The notes under the pieces were generated by a model. That model searched no databases and had not been told where the DNA came from. It saw only the letters and a program-made list of their open reading frames with translations. Shown here one piece after another: positions 46,918 through 55,757 of a DNA stretch of 64,000 nt; position 1 is the stretch's first letter, and each line of letters opens with the position of its first letter. The stretch is from Gautieria morchelliformis. Its lineage: Eukaryota; Basidiomycota; Agaricomycetes; Gomphales; Gomphaceae. A program made the translations under genes and the position numbers. The stretch is taken from the NCBI GenBank assembly GCA_015179125.1, contig WHVA01000086.1, forward strand, positions 62,001 to 126,000, read 5' to 3'.

Positions 46918-47945
46918 GGTGACTTGGAAGGACGGATACGATGGCTCTTCAGGTTCTCCTCAAGGAAGTTATCCAGTTCCCTTTGCTCAACCGGTGACAT
47001 TGGGTAAACCTTTGTGCTGAAGGGTTGTGCACCTGGAGTGAGCTCAATTGCATGGTCCCAGGGCTTTTGAGGAGGCAGTTGGTCAAATGACTCCTTAGAA
47101 AACACATCCTTGAACTCCTGGTATGGTTTGGGGACAAGGTCCTCGAAGGATCTGACTGGTGCAGACTTGCTGGCCCGTTCAGCAAGCTGTTGGGAGACAG
47201 TCCAGCCTGCGCCAATCATTTCAGGACTCTCATTCACAAAGATGACAAAGGTCCTGTCTCCTTCCTCAAGTAGGGAGCGGGTGTGCTGTATGGGAACCTC
47301 CTCTTGATCTACACTCTCTTCTGGAACAGTTTCGACTGTGGGCCCTCTGACAACAGGTCTGACCCCACATGACTTGGGACAGCGTGTCATCTTCGCATCT
47401 CCTGTACGCCAGTCAACTTCTGGGTTGTGTTCAACAAGCCATGTGTGACCAAGGATGATGGCAAGTCGTCCAAGGCTTGTGACGGAGAATGTGGCACGTT
47501 CCGTATGATCCCCAAAGGTGCAAATGAGGTCAACTTCTTCCTTGATTGAGCCGGCCTCATTTGGGGTACCATCAATATTGTAGACGGGGATGGCACGGGG
47601 TAGGGGACGGGTCCGAAGTCTGTGTTCCCTTACAAACTCCACATCGATGAACATCCCTGTAGCACCACTGTCAAGGAGGGAGTCAATTGCAAGTGGATGC
47701 CCTGTGTCAATGGAGTGGACCTTGAGAGGTACTTTGGTGCATCGGCGGAGGTCAGCAGTACGGACATATAGAGGGACTGGAAGGTTTGCATTAGCAACTG
47801 GAGCGATGGGTTGGGTTTTTGGCATGGCTGGTTTGGTTTCAGTTCGATCAGGGATAGGAGAAGGATGCATCATATCGCCTGTGATCCCTATTGTACATGT
47901 TTCGAGAACTGAAAACCGATTTGTCGAGCGGGGCATGTATTTCAC
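46918..47945 (-). pseudogene. element D pol N-terminus: protease and linker to RT
   Basis: Minus strand. The protease core is SLLDSGATGMFIDVEFV (about 47660), with YNIDGTPNEAGSI and ILGHTWLVEHNPEVDWRTG behind it. The linker FKDVFSKESFDQLPPQKPWD leads to RT start HRIRPSKSPMA, where the inversion edge cuts the sequence. Confidence 0.87.
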
Positions 47946-47956
47946 CGCTGACTGGC

Positions 47957-49104
47957 CTAAAAACCCTTTCCTTCATCTTGGACAGGGGCTTCCACCTTCT
48001 GTTTGCGTTCCTCCATCACCGCTGTCACAGATTTAGAGACAATTGCTGCAATGTCTGCCTCCATGAGGTTTGCGCGGATTCGTGGCTTGCGAGGTTCAGG
48101 ACAGTCTGGTGAAATGTGACCAGGTCTCTTACAGTTGTAGCAGGTCCGTGTTTCGGTGCGGCGGCGGGATGAGTCAATGTCCATAGGTGTCGCATTACTG
48201 GGTGGTGCTGTGACAACAGGAGCCGTAGCAGGAGTGTGGAGTGGTCGGGCAGGAGGAGGGCGATTAGGGACATGAGGTGTCTGTGCCTTCCTGACCTCTA
48301 ACAGACGGCGATGATTGCGGTCAATCTGACAGGCTGCTTCCTTCCAGGCTTTGAGGTTGGATGGAAGAAAGGGCTGGGCGTGGATCTTATCAAGGATACC
48401 TGCTGGAAGGCCGCGAGCATAGGCATCCTCGAGTGCCTCATCATTAAAGCCTGTCCTGCCTGCCAGGATCTCAAATTGAGCCGTGTATTCATCTGCCGAC
48501 ATTCCTGACGCCATCCTGAGGTCATGCAGTTTAGTGCGAGCCGTTCTGGCACGATCTGGGTCACCAAAGGCCTCCTCCACATGTTTAATGAACCCCTCCA
48601 GAGTGGATATAGAGGAGTGCCATCAATGACAGCCTGTGTCTCGTTGTGTGCCCATATCTTCGCAGAGCCTCCTGTCATGAAGGAAAGAGCATATAGGATC
48701 TTTGTGCGCTCATCTGGGAAGGATGCTGGCTGGACAGCGATGGACAATCTGATAGACCTGATAAACCCTTCAGTCTCTGCACGGTCTCCATTGAACTTCT
48801 CCGGTTCCGCTGCTTTGATAGAGCGAGTAGATGGAGGGATACTGTGAGGTACTGAGGGCGCAAGGGCTTGAGCAGCAGCAACAGCAGCATTGGTGGCAGC
48901 ATTGGCTAAGTGGTCGTGAACGTTAGCAATCTGATTGTGCAGTTCCTGATTCTGCAGTTGAAGTTGCTGCAGCTGCTGTGCTTGGCTGGAAAGGAGGCCT
49001 CGAAGAAATGGCCCATGGTCACCCTGGGCGTCCCAGTATGCGTCTGGGAGTTGGTCTGCCATAGGCTGAGATGAAGGCTGGTTAAGAAAAGTGTGTGGGG
49101 TCAT
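47957..49104 (-). pseudogene. element D gag, one frame change
   Basis: First ATG of the gag frame is at 49104 (MTPHTFLNQPSSQPMADQLP); the frame is open upstream through the primer-binding site but without an ATG. The N-terminal part has a Gln-rich coiled coil (SSQAQQLQQLQLQNQEL), then AEPEKFNGDRAETEGFIRSI. The frame changes near 48580-48620. The second part has MEEAFGDPDRARTARTKLHD, KAWKEAACQIDRNHRRL, the TPMDIDSSRR tract and a CCHC knuckle CYNCKRPGHISPDCPE, stopping at 47957. A 190-residue capsid followed by one zinc knuckle is usual for chromoviruses. Confidence 0.85.
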
Positions 49105-49110
49105 CCTATG

Positions 49111-49290
49111 AGCTTGATCTTCTGTGAGGGCAACACTAATGACGAAGCCACAACCAAAGATACTCAAGGAGATAAGAGCCAATACTAGGACAATGACCAA
49201 CTGTGTAGTGGGTATCCTCAGTTTATAACTCTACCAACGATAGATACATGGGGACTTGCCTGTGTAGTGGGTATCCTCAGAGATCAAGCT
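49111..49290 (-). promoter_or_regulatory. R/U5 leader and self-priming site of element D
   Basis: The minus strand reads AGCTTGATCT at 49290-49281, just below the TATA box. Its exact reverse complement AGATCAAGCT is at 49120-49111, two bases inside the LTR end. A perfect 21-base direct repeat fills 49280-49260 and 49221-49201. The first copy is followed by GCAAGT (a GC-type donor sequence) and the second ends in TACACAG. The layout is the same as in the A/B/C family although the bases differ. Confidence 0.7.
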
Positions 49291-49507
49291 GAGGAAACGC
49301 CACCACACGGGCTACAGTCTTATAGCACTGGCAAGGCTTACATAATAGGGGAGACGGAAACTTGTAGAAGGTTATGGAAGGTGACGGAATGTGACATGTG
49401 ACAGAAGGTGACGGAATGTGATGGAAGATGATGGAAGGTGACGGAAGGTTATGGAAACTCATGGAAGGAAATAAAAACTTGTGGAAGGAAATGCGTGAAC
49501 CCTGACA
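49123..49507 (-). repeat. 5' LTR of element D
   Basis: 385 bases. On the minus strand TATAAGA (49324-49318) lies 34 bases upstream of the predicted start at 49290. Confidence 0.92.
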
Positions 49508-51635
49508 GGAGCCCATGCAACTTCCAGACATGTGCAAGGAACAGGCGGGCCGCTCCGAGGGCTGTGATCGTCGTGTGCATTGGAATGAAGTAGGACACCT
49601 TGCTTACCGAATCCACAACATCCATGATCGCGTTGTAGCCATGAGACTCTGGGAGTTCAACGATGAAGTCAACACTGATGGTGTCCCAGCGGGATTTGGG
49701 AATCGGGAGCGGAACAAGTTCTCCGACGGGCGGATGTCGTTGTGCTTTGGTTCGGAGACAAAGGTCACATGTCTTCACGTACTGTCCAATGTAGCGGGAC
49801 ATCTGAGGCCACCAGTAATTCCGAGCCACTAACTCCAGCGTCTTCCACCTCCCAGCATGCCCAGCGACCCGTGTGTCATGGTGCTGGGACACGATGCAGC
49901 GGCGGAGGTCCGCCCCACCTGGAACGTAGACCTTGCCTCTGAAGTGGAGCAGTCCATCACGTTCTGACCATTCCGCTGCCCGTACCGACCGTGAGTGCCC
50001 TTTCCAAAGTTCCTCCACTGCCTTCACCACCGACTCCTCCTTCTCTCCATTCCGGTACTGCCTCCGGATATCCCGGAGCATTTCCGCTTCCGCCCCAACT
50101 GCAGTCACTCCTTCTAGGGCACGGATTGCAAAGAGACTTGGGCGGAGCAGTGTCATATCCGCGTTGTCTCCACTTCCACTTCCATGATCCGCACGGCGGG
50201 ATAGGGCATCGGGCTTGCCCATGGTGCGGCCGGGCGGTGGTGGAGCATGAAGTCGAACCGGGACAGGTGTAGGGACCACCGTGCTTGTCGTCTGTTCAAC
50301 TTCTTAGATGTGCGGAAATACTCGAGGTTCTTGTGGTCTGTCCAGATCTCAAATGGGCATAGAGCACCCTCGAGGAAGTGTCGCCACTCCTCCAGCGCTC
50401 GGATGATTGCCAGCATCTCCTTGTCATGGATCTCATAGTTCCGCTCGACCGGACTAAGGCTCTTAGAGAGGAAGGCAATCGGATGCCACCCCCCACCATC
50501 TTCCGATGACTGTTGTGACAAGACCGCTCCGGTAGCTGTGTCGGAGGAATCCGCCTCGACTCAATAAGGGCGAGAGTCGTCGGGAGAGATCAGGACCGGG
50601 GCAGAAGTGATCAGCTCTTTGAGTTTGTCAAAGGAGGCCTGTTCCGGCTCTCCCACCGCCATCCAACCTCCTTCTTGGTGAGGTCGAAGAGGGCACGGGC
50701 GTGGCCGGAGAAGTCCTTGATGAACTGCCGGTAGAAATTGACAAACCCAATGAAGGACTGGACCTCCTTCTTGTTCCACGGCACTGGCCAATCCGACACA
50801 CCGGAAACTTTGACTGGGTCCATTTCCACCTTTCCTTCCGACACAATCACCCAAGATACTCTATCCGTGTCCGCTCAAATTCGCACTTTTCCGGCTTGAG
50901 ACACAGGTTGTACTCCCGGAGCCGTTCCAGCACTCTCCGCACGACTTCCGATGCTCAGACATTGTTTTTGTGAAGATGAGGATGTCATTGAGGTAGACGC
51001 AGACAACCCCTTCTGCTATCATGTCACGGAAAATGACATTCATCATCGTCTGGAACGTGGCAGGACTGTTGGTGAGGCCAATGACCTGTGGCTCAAAGAG
51101 TCCTCGGTTGGTGCAGAATGCGGCCTTCCACTCGTCTCCCTCCCGGATCCGGACATTATTGAAGCCCCAGCGGACATCCAGCTTAGTGAAGTACCTTGCC
51201 CCGTGGAGTTGTGTGATCAGTTCGGAAATGAGTGGAATGGGGTACCGGTTCTTGATCGTGATCGCATTCAAGGCCCGGTAATCCTACTTCCGCATGGTCA
51301 GTCGGTTCCGTTCCACATAGTCCCGGTCCATAAACTGACCAGTGGCCCCGCAGTCGACAAGGGCGGGTCCGGATTTGACTTCTGCAGTATCTGTTGTCTG
51401 GATCTCCACCTTAATGACCAGTGACTTGGGGCCAGGGGTGGAAGCAACAACATAGCACTTTGGGAGGCGTCTCTCCCAAGGGCGGATGCGGGATGGACGG
51501 GGTGTCGGATTTGGTTTTTGTGTGACTTTATCCGGTGGGTCTGTACGAAGTGAAGGGAGTGGGGGCTTTTCATTCTCTACTTCAAGACAGGCGAACCGGT
51601 TATGTACAGGCAGCAGGGGCACACATCTCACCCGC
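49508..51635 (-). pseudogene. element A pol: protease, RT, RNase H, integrase N-terminus, with an internal deletion
   Basis: Minus-strand remains: protease (GPALVDCGATGQFMDRDYVE, about 51330), then a junction near 51284 where NRLTMRK is joined directly to [19 protein letters not shown] in RT. About 830 bases present in B (58400-59230) are missing. RT has QVIGL and VYLNDILIF as in C, a one-base loss after EYLG, and a stop in PYRVEA. RNase H, the zinc site and the integrase start are recognisable up to the element D insertion. Confidence 0.87.
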
Positions 51636-52805
51636 TGCGCGTCACAAAATCCGACGCATCTTCCGCTTCCGATGCACCATGTTCCGCATTTTTGGGAATT
51701 CCTTCCACAGTGGGCACTCCGCTTATGTCTGTGAGTACGAGGAACTCTGGAAGGAGCTCGAGTTTCTCCTCCGTGGTCATAAGCCGGATGTCAAAGGCTT
51801 GGGGGCACTCGTGAGCATAGTGGCCTGGTTGTCGGCATCAGAAACAGGTGATAGTTCCGTGGCCTTTTCCGCGCATGCGGTCAACATCCATCGGGGCAGG
51901 GCCACTCTTTGAGGGAGGAGGGCTATGGTTCCTAATAGGAGCAGGTGGAGCAACTGTCGGAAATACTTTCCGTGTGGGAATGAATGCACTTCCGGGTTTT
52001 GGCATAGGTGGAGTAGGACGAGTGGAACTGCGAGTCATGTTCCGGTTTGTCTCCACGAAGGCCTCATTTGCTTCCCTGTTCCGGGACACCCTCTGCGCAG
52101 CTTGGTACCACCCTTCCAGGTCATCAAAATCCAGAGCTCCATCCCCAAGCAGCGCGACTTGGTTCTGGAGTGTCAGATCAAGTCCTTGTCGGAATTTGAT
52201 GACGATCGTCTTGTCGTTGTCATACTCCGCAAGGTCAATGAGCTCCTGGAAGCGATCAATGTAATCATCGACCAGATCCTTGGCCTGGTACCAGCTTGTC
52301 CCCTCGAGTTTCGTAAGGGCTGTGAGCTGCTCGATTTTCAGGCAGAACTGGTCGGAAAATGTTTTCTCGAAGGCGTCCCAGTCCCAGAAGTAGTTCCCCT
52401 TGCCCTTTGCTTCATGTCGGATCACCTTGTTTGCAAAACGGGCTGCGCGGTCCGACTTGAAAAAGGACAATGCCCAGTGAATCCAAGCCTGGTCGTTCGG
52501 AAAGAGGTCTCCAACAATTGCAAAGTAGATGCTGCATGTGTTGAAGAATGCGCGTCCCTTCTCCTGATCTCCGTCAAAGTCCGCCGGAGTTGCGGGTTTG
52601 ACCTTTGCTAACTTCGCGGAGACCCTCTCTTCCACAACTTCCACTTTTCCGAAATCCGGATCGTCCAGCATTTCATTTCCACCGCTTTGTGGAATATCTA
52701 ACTTAGCCAAAATCGCTTGTAAGGCTGTTTCAATCGCGTCAGTCTTCATCCGGTTCCGTGTCAATTCCTTCTCCATATTCCGAAGACGATCGTCCGGATC
52801 CATGT
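51636..52805 (-). pseudogene. element A gag
   Basis: Minus strand, about 390 codons from MDPDDRLRNMEKELTRNRMK. Same capsid segments as B and C (WIHWALSFFKSDRAARFANK). The frame is broken after GHGTITCF inside the zinc knuckle near 51838. Leu, Val and Asn replacements at former Pro, Asp and Arg positions indicate decay by transitions. Confidence 0.85.
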
Positions 52806-52990
52806 CAGAAAGAGAAATATGGGACGGGATTTCCGGAGTTGGGAGCTCGACGTAAGAAGAGGGGCTGTCGTACACTGTGTGTGCGGAAGAGGTCACGATC
52901 TCCGAGTCGCTGTCTCCGATTCTGAACGCACCTATGGCGAATGCAACGCGCAGTACGACCGCCGGTCCTCTAGGGAAGAGACTTTTCTGC

Positions 52991-53456
52991 TGTAAGGGCA
53001 ACCCTGGTTGGTTGTGGAGATCACACTACCACACAACTGACAAGGGGAAATCCAAAGTATGTATAAATGAACAGAGTATACAAGAGAGGGGATTCTCACC
53101 TGACAAGGGGAAATCCAAAGAGAAAAGTCTAAGGACCCCCAATGTCAGCGAGCCCGTATTATACTACGCTGCGCAGCCAGGGACAGCACTTGGCACTCGC
53201 CATCAACCCTGCATCCCCCTGACCTCCCTGACCCTTGATCGACCCTTGATGCCACCTATTACGCGAGTTGCCTGATTTCCAACACTGTTCTGAGAGCGGA
53301 AGTCGGAAATTGGAGTGGAACTGGAAAAGCGAACAGAACTGGTGGAAGTTCTCCCAGAAGCGGAATCATTTCCGAAGGCAGAGGCAGAGATGGAATCGGA
53401 ACCGGAGTCGGAAATGGAGTCGGAACTGGAAATGGAAAACAGGGTGTCCCCTGACA
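52991..53456 (-). repeat. 5' LTR of element A
   Basis: 466 bases, 24 fewer than the 3' LTR because of fewer U3 repeat units. It abuts the GGAAG duplication. The self-priming complement AGAAAAGTCT lies just inside, at about 52979-52988. Confidence 0.92.
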
Positions 53457-53782
53457 GGAAGCGTGTTGACATAATACATGAACTCGGCATCGACTCGTAA
53501 AAACCCTACGTTACCAAAGTCCGTGGTACGCGATGAAGCAAAGATGGAGTGTGTATTCCACTTGGGTAAAGTCAAACTCAACCTGACACCCGGGACCCCC
53601 ATCCAAAAGGGAATTTAGATCGACTGCGGTCGAAACACAGTCAATGGCATCACAACTGTATTTCTTGCCTGGCTGCCTCACATTGTCAAAAGCGCTCAAG
53701 TATAAGAAAAGTCAGCTTGGTCTAGAGATCGTCATAGACACTTACTATTTGCATCTCGTGCATGAGGATGTGTGATTATGTT
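53457..53782 (-). pseudogene. CSF1 (duplicate): remaining fragment of the inverted CSF1 duplicate
   Basis: Reverse complement of CSF1 831 to about 1160, including the intron at 868-917. It continues the duplicate exactly where the retrotransposon nest interrupted it: GGAAG is the last 5 bases before the nest (29046-29050) and the first 5 here (53457-53461). Homology stops at 53782. The fragment carries substitutions and at least one small frame change relative to the parent gene. Confidence 0.9.
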
Positions 53783-54240
53783 TAATATTGCCATCACCCA
53801 CTCGCTGCTTACACCCGCAGCCCTCTTGAGCTATGTCGCCCGTCTTGAGGCAGCTGGAGCTGGGATGCCGATCCTTCTACCTATGATGAATTGGCTGAGT
53901 GAACTGTGCTTTCTTTTCTTGTGCTATCCTTGTTTTCCTTGTTTTCCGCGAGGACGCGTCCGACAAGGCATCCGGCATCATCCAGCAGACGCCACCATGC
54001 CACACACGCCCTGGGCCATCTCGCCACATGCATGTGCTTCAGCCTGAGCCTTCCACCTACGCCGCATATGGAGGTTGCGAGCGCCGTGACATTGTGTCTT
54101 CTGTGGTGTATGGTGATATATACGGCTGCGTGTTGTAATCAGGAGACGGAGGGGACAGACGGGCGGAAGACGGGCGCTGTCGTGTGTTGACCCAGGTGAC
54201 GAGGGCGTTAGAAGATTCAACGACAGTGCTGAGTGTAAAG
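53783..54240. other. unassigned spacer
   Basis: Between the CSF1 fragment and the Kog1-like fragment. Only short frames; nothing recognised. Confidence 0.35.
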
Positions 54241-54269
54241 ATAACACGAGACCATGAGCTGTACCCATA

Positions 54270-54482
54270 GCATGAAGACCTACTTGGCTGCGGCGGCAGG
54301 AACAGAGATGATGATGGCAGATGCGTGAACGGGGACTTGAGGAGCAAGGCCATGATATAATCCACGACAGTCTTTGCACATGACGCGACCTCAGGGTACG
54401 TATCCATAGAGAGCTCTAGAAGTATAGAAAAGAGCGTGAATACCCCAACAGTACCTGGTGACATGCGTGTCTCAACCACCAC
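54270..54482 (-). pseudogene. gene fragment resembling the TORC1 subunit Raptor/Kog1
   Basis: Minus strand. After a 39-base candidate intron (GTACTG...TTCTAG) it reads ELSMDTYPEVASCAKTVVDY, then IMALLLKSPFTHLPSSSLF. This resembles the HEAT-repeat part of fungal Kog1/Raptor (a YPEVA..A..VVDY pattern), recalled from family knowledge and not searched. Only about 60 residues are present and no further exons follow, so it would be a captured fragment rather than a gene. Confidence 0.4.
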
Positions 54483-54515
54483 TCATCCATGCCAGGCCCC
54501 GCTGATTATTTTGTA

Positions 54516-54846
54516 TCACAATGTTTAGGTTGCTGCCTATATGGTGTCTCATAAAATGACTTGGCTCTGTCTGAATGCTACCTCCCATCTCCTCGTCTTT
54601 CGCCTCGTGCATCGCCCCCCACACAACCCATACCTCGTGGTTTCAGACATGGTCCAAGTAGACGACACAAGAGCGCCTGACCCGGACCTTGTCGACGAGC
54701 GGGCCGGTGAACGCTGGGTCACCTCTGTAGTGGGCTGTGCACTCGCCGGTATCTCTGCACACAGCAAAGGCCAATTTCCTTTTTGTGTTGAAGACCACAT
54801 GTCGGTCGTTGGAGACCCAAACCCTACCCACGCAGAACTGAAATAA
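54516..54846 (+). pseudogene. second kinase-tailed family copy: exon 2, inverted
   Basis: Begins after an acceptor-like TGTTTAG and reads VAAYMVSHKMTWLCLNATSH, FRLVHRPPHNPYLVVSDMVQ and VEDHMSVVGDPNPTHAELK, then a stop. It matches exon 2 of the copy at 21489-21810 (VASYMVFHKMTWLCW...). It lies on the opposite strand to its own exon 1 (55277-55170), so a local inversion has separated them. The kinase-like exons are absent. Confidence 0.75.
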
Positions 54847-55169
54847 ACGTGTAAATTTCTATGTAAAGCATGTACTCCAACGTATACAAGGTCAGAGACG
54901 AGTCCAACTGCGACAATAGATGTTACCGTGGCATCCATCTAGTTGAGAGCAACCCGGCGCAAGAAGAATGCCCACGGACACATCCTAGGGTCCTGACCGG
55001 TCCATGGACCGTCTGTGGACCACCTAACCCTAATGTTTGTCATACAGTAGCACCAATTGTGGGTGTTGCTAGCCGCCAACAATGCTCACCACGACGACCT
55101 CACGCTACGGGTGGGAAGATATGTGACGATCTTGAGTTGGACGCTATCGCGCAGTGGTTTAAGAGTAGT
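54847..55169. other. unassigned spacer, probably intron or rearranged sequence of the family copy
   Basis: Just after the exon donor on the minus strand (AAG then GTATGCACC). No coding match was found. Confidence 0.3.
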
Positions 55170-55277
55170 GGTGCATACCTTCAGTAGAATTTTGTCCACC
55201 TCATCCCACCCTCCGCTTGTTGGCGTTCTCTGTCCCGACTTTGCCACCCCATCCCAAGGGAGTTGAACACCGCCTTT
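55170..55277 (-). pseudogene. second family copy: end of exon 1, cut off by element B
   Basis: On the minus strand, from 55277: KGGVQLPWDG, then WDEVDKILLK followed by GTATGC. It matches HGDAQLPWDG...WDPVDMILLK at 21376-21438 in the other copy, including the position of the splice donor. The preceding part of the exon lies beyond element B at 61410. Confidence 0.75.
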
Positions 55278-55757
55278 TGTAAGGGCAACCCTGGCTAGTC
55301 GTGGAGATCACACTACCACACAACTGACAAGGGGAAATCCAAAGTATGTATAAATGAACAGAGCATACAAGAGAGGGGGTTCTCACCTGACAAGGGGAAA
55401 TCCAAAGAGAAAAGTCTAAGGACCCCCAATGTCAGCGAGCCCGTATTATACTACGCTGCGCAGCCAGGGACAACGCTTGGCACCCGCCATCAACCCTGCA
55501 TCCCCCTGACCCTTGATCGACCCTTGATGCCACCCATTATGCGAGTCGCTTGATTTCCGACACTGTTCCGGGGCGGAAGTCGGAAATTGGAGTGGAACTG
55601 GCAAGGCGAACGGAACTGGTGGAAGTTCTCCCAGAAGCGGAATCATTCCCGAAAGCGGATGCGGAGATGGAATCGGAACCGGAAGCGGAGTCGGAAATGG
55701 AGGCGGAACTGGGTGTGGTGTCGGAACTGGAAATGGAAAACAGGGTGTCCCCTGACA
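55278..55757 (-). repeat. 3' LTR of element B
   Basis: 480 bases, preceded on the minus strand by the polypurine tract AGAGGGGGGGTGA (about 55758-55770). Confidence 0.94.

Larger units (their letters stand above)
42979..49507 (-). mobile_element. Ty3/Gypsy chromovirus element D (second family), with an internal inversion
   Basis: 6529 bases with target-site duplication GGAGC (42974-42978 and 49508-49512), inserted in element A's integrase. LTRs are 42979-43343 and 49123-49507 (minus-strand ends TGTCAGGGTTCACG...CCCTCACA). The outer parts are minus-oriented (gag, protease, integrase C-terminus, chromodomain). About 1.93 kb carrying RT, RNase H and most of integrase (44983-46917) lies in the plus orientation. 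It has a polypurine tract GAGAGGGGGGTGA, a self-priming site, and an extra ORF between the chromodomain and 3' LTR. It is distinct from the A/B/C family at roughly half of protein positions. Confidence 0.92.
29051..53456 (-). mobile_element. Ty3/Gypsy chromovirus element A (outer element of the nest)
   Basis: Minus-oriented element with a 5-bp target-site duplication GGAAG (29046-29050 and 53457-53461), inserted in the CSF1 duplicate. Its own sequence survives in pieces: 3' LTR 29051-29540, chromodomain end 29541-29852, a 41-base piece 41856-41896, integrase 42395-42978, rest of pol and gag 49508-52990, and 5' LTR 52991-53456. The gaps hold element C, an LTR-like stretch, a Copia solo LTR and element D. 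It has a roughly 830-base internal deletion joining protease to RT, and several pol mutations shared with C. The LTRs differ in length by 24 bases in the U3 repeat tract. Confidence 0.9.

Noticed and set aside
49105..49200. Hydrophobic signal-like peptide (VIVLVLALISLSIFGCG) in frame with D gag
   Set aside because: It is encoded by R/U5 and lacks an ATG (it starts TTG). The first usable gag ATG is at 49104, so the hydrophobic stretch is probably a chance translation of the LTR.
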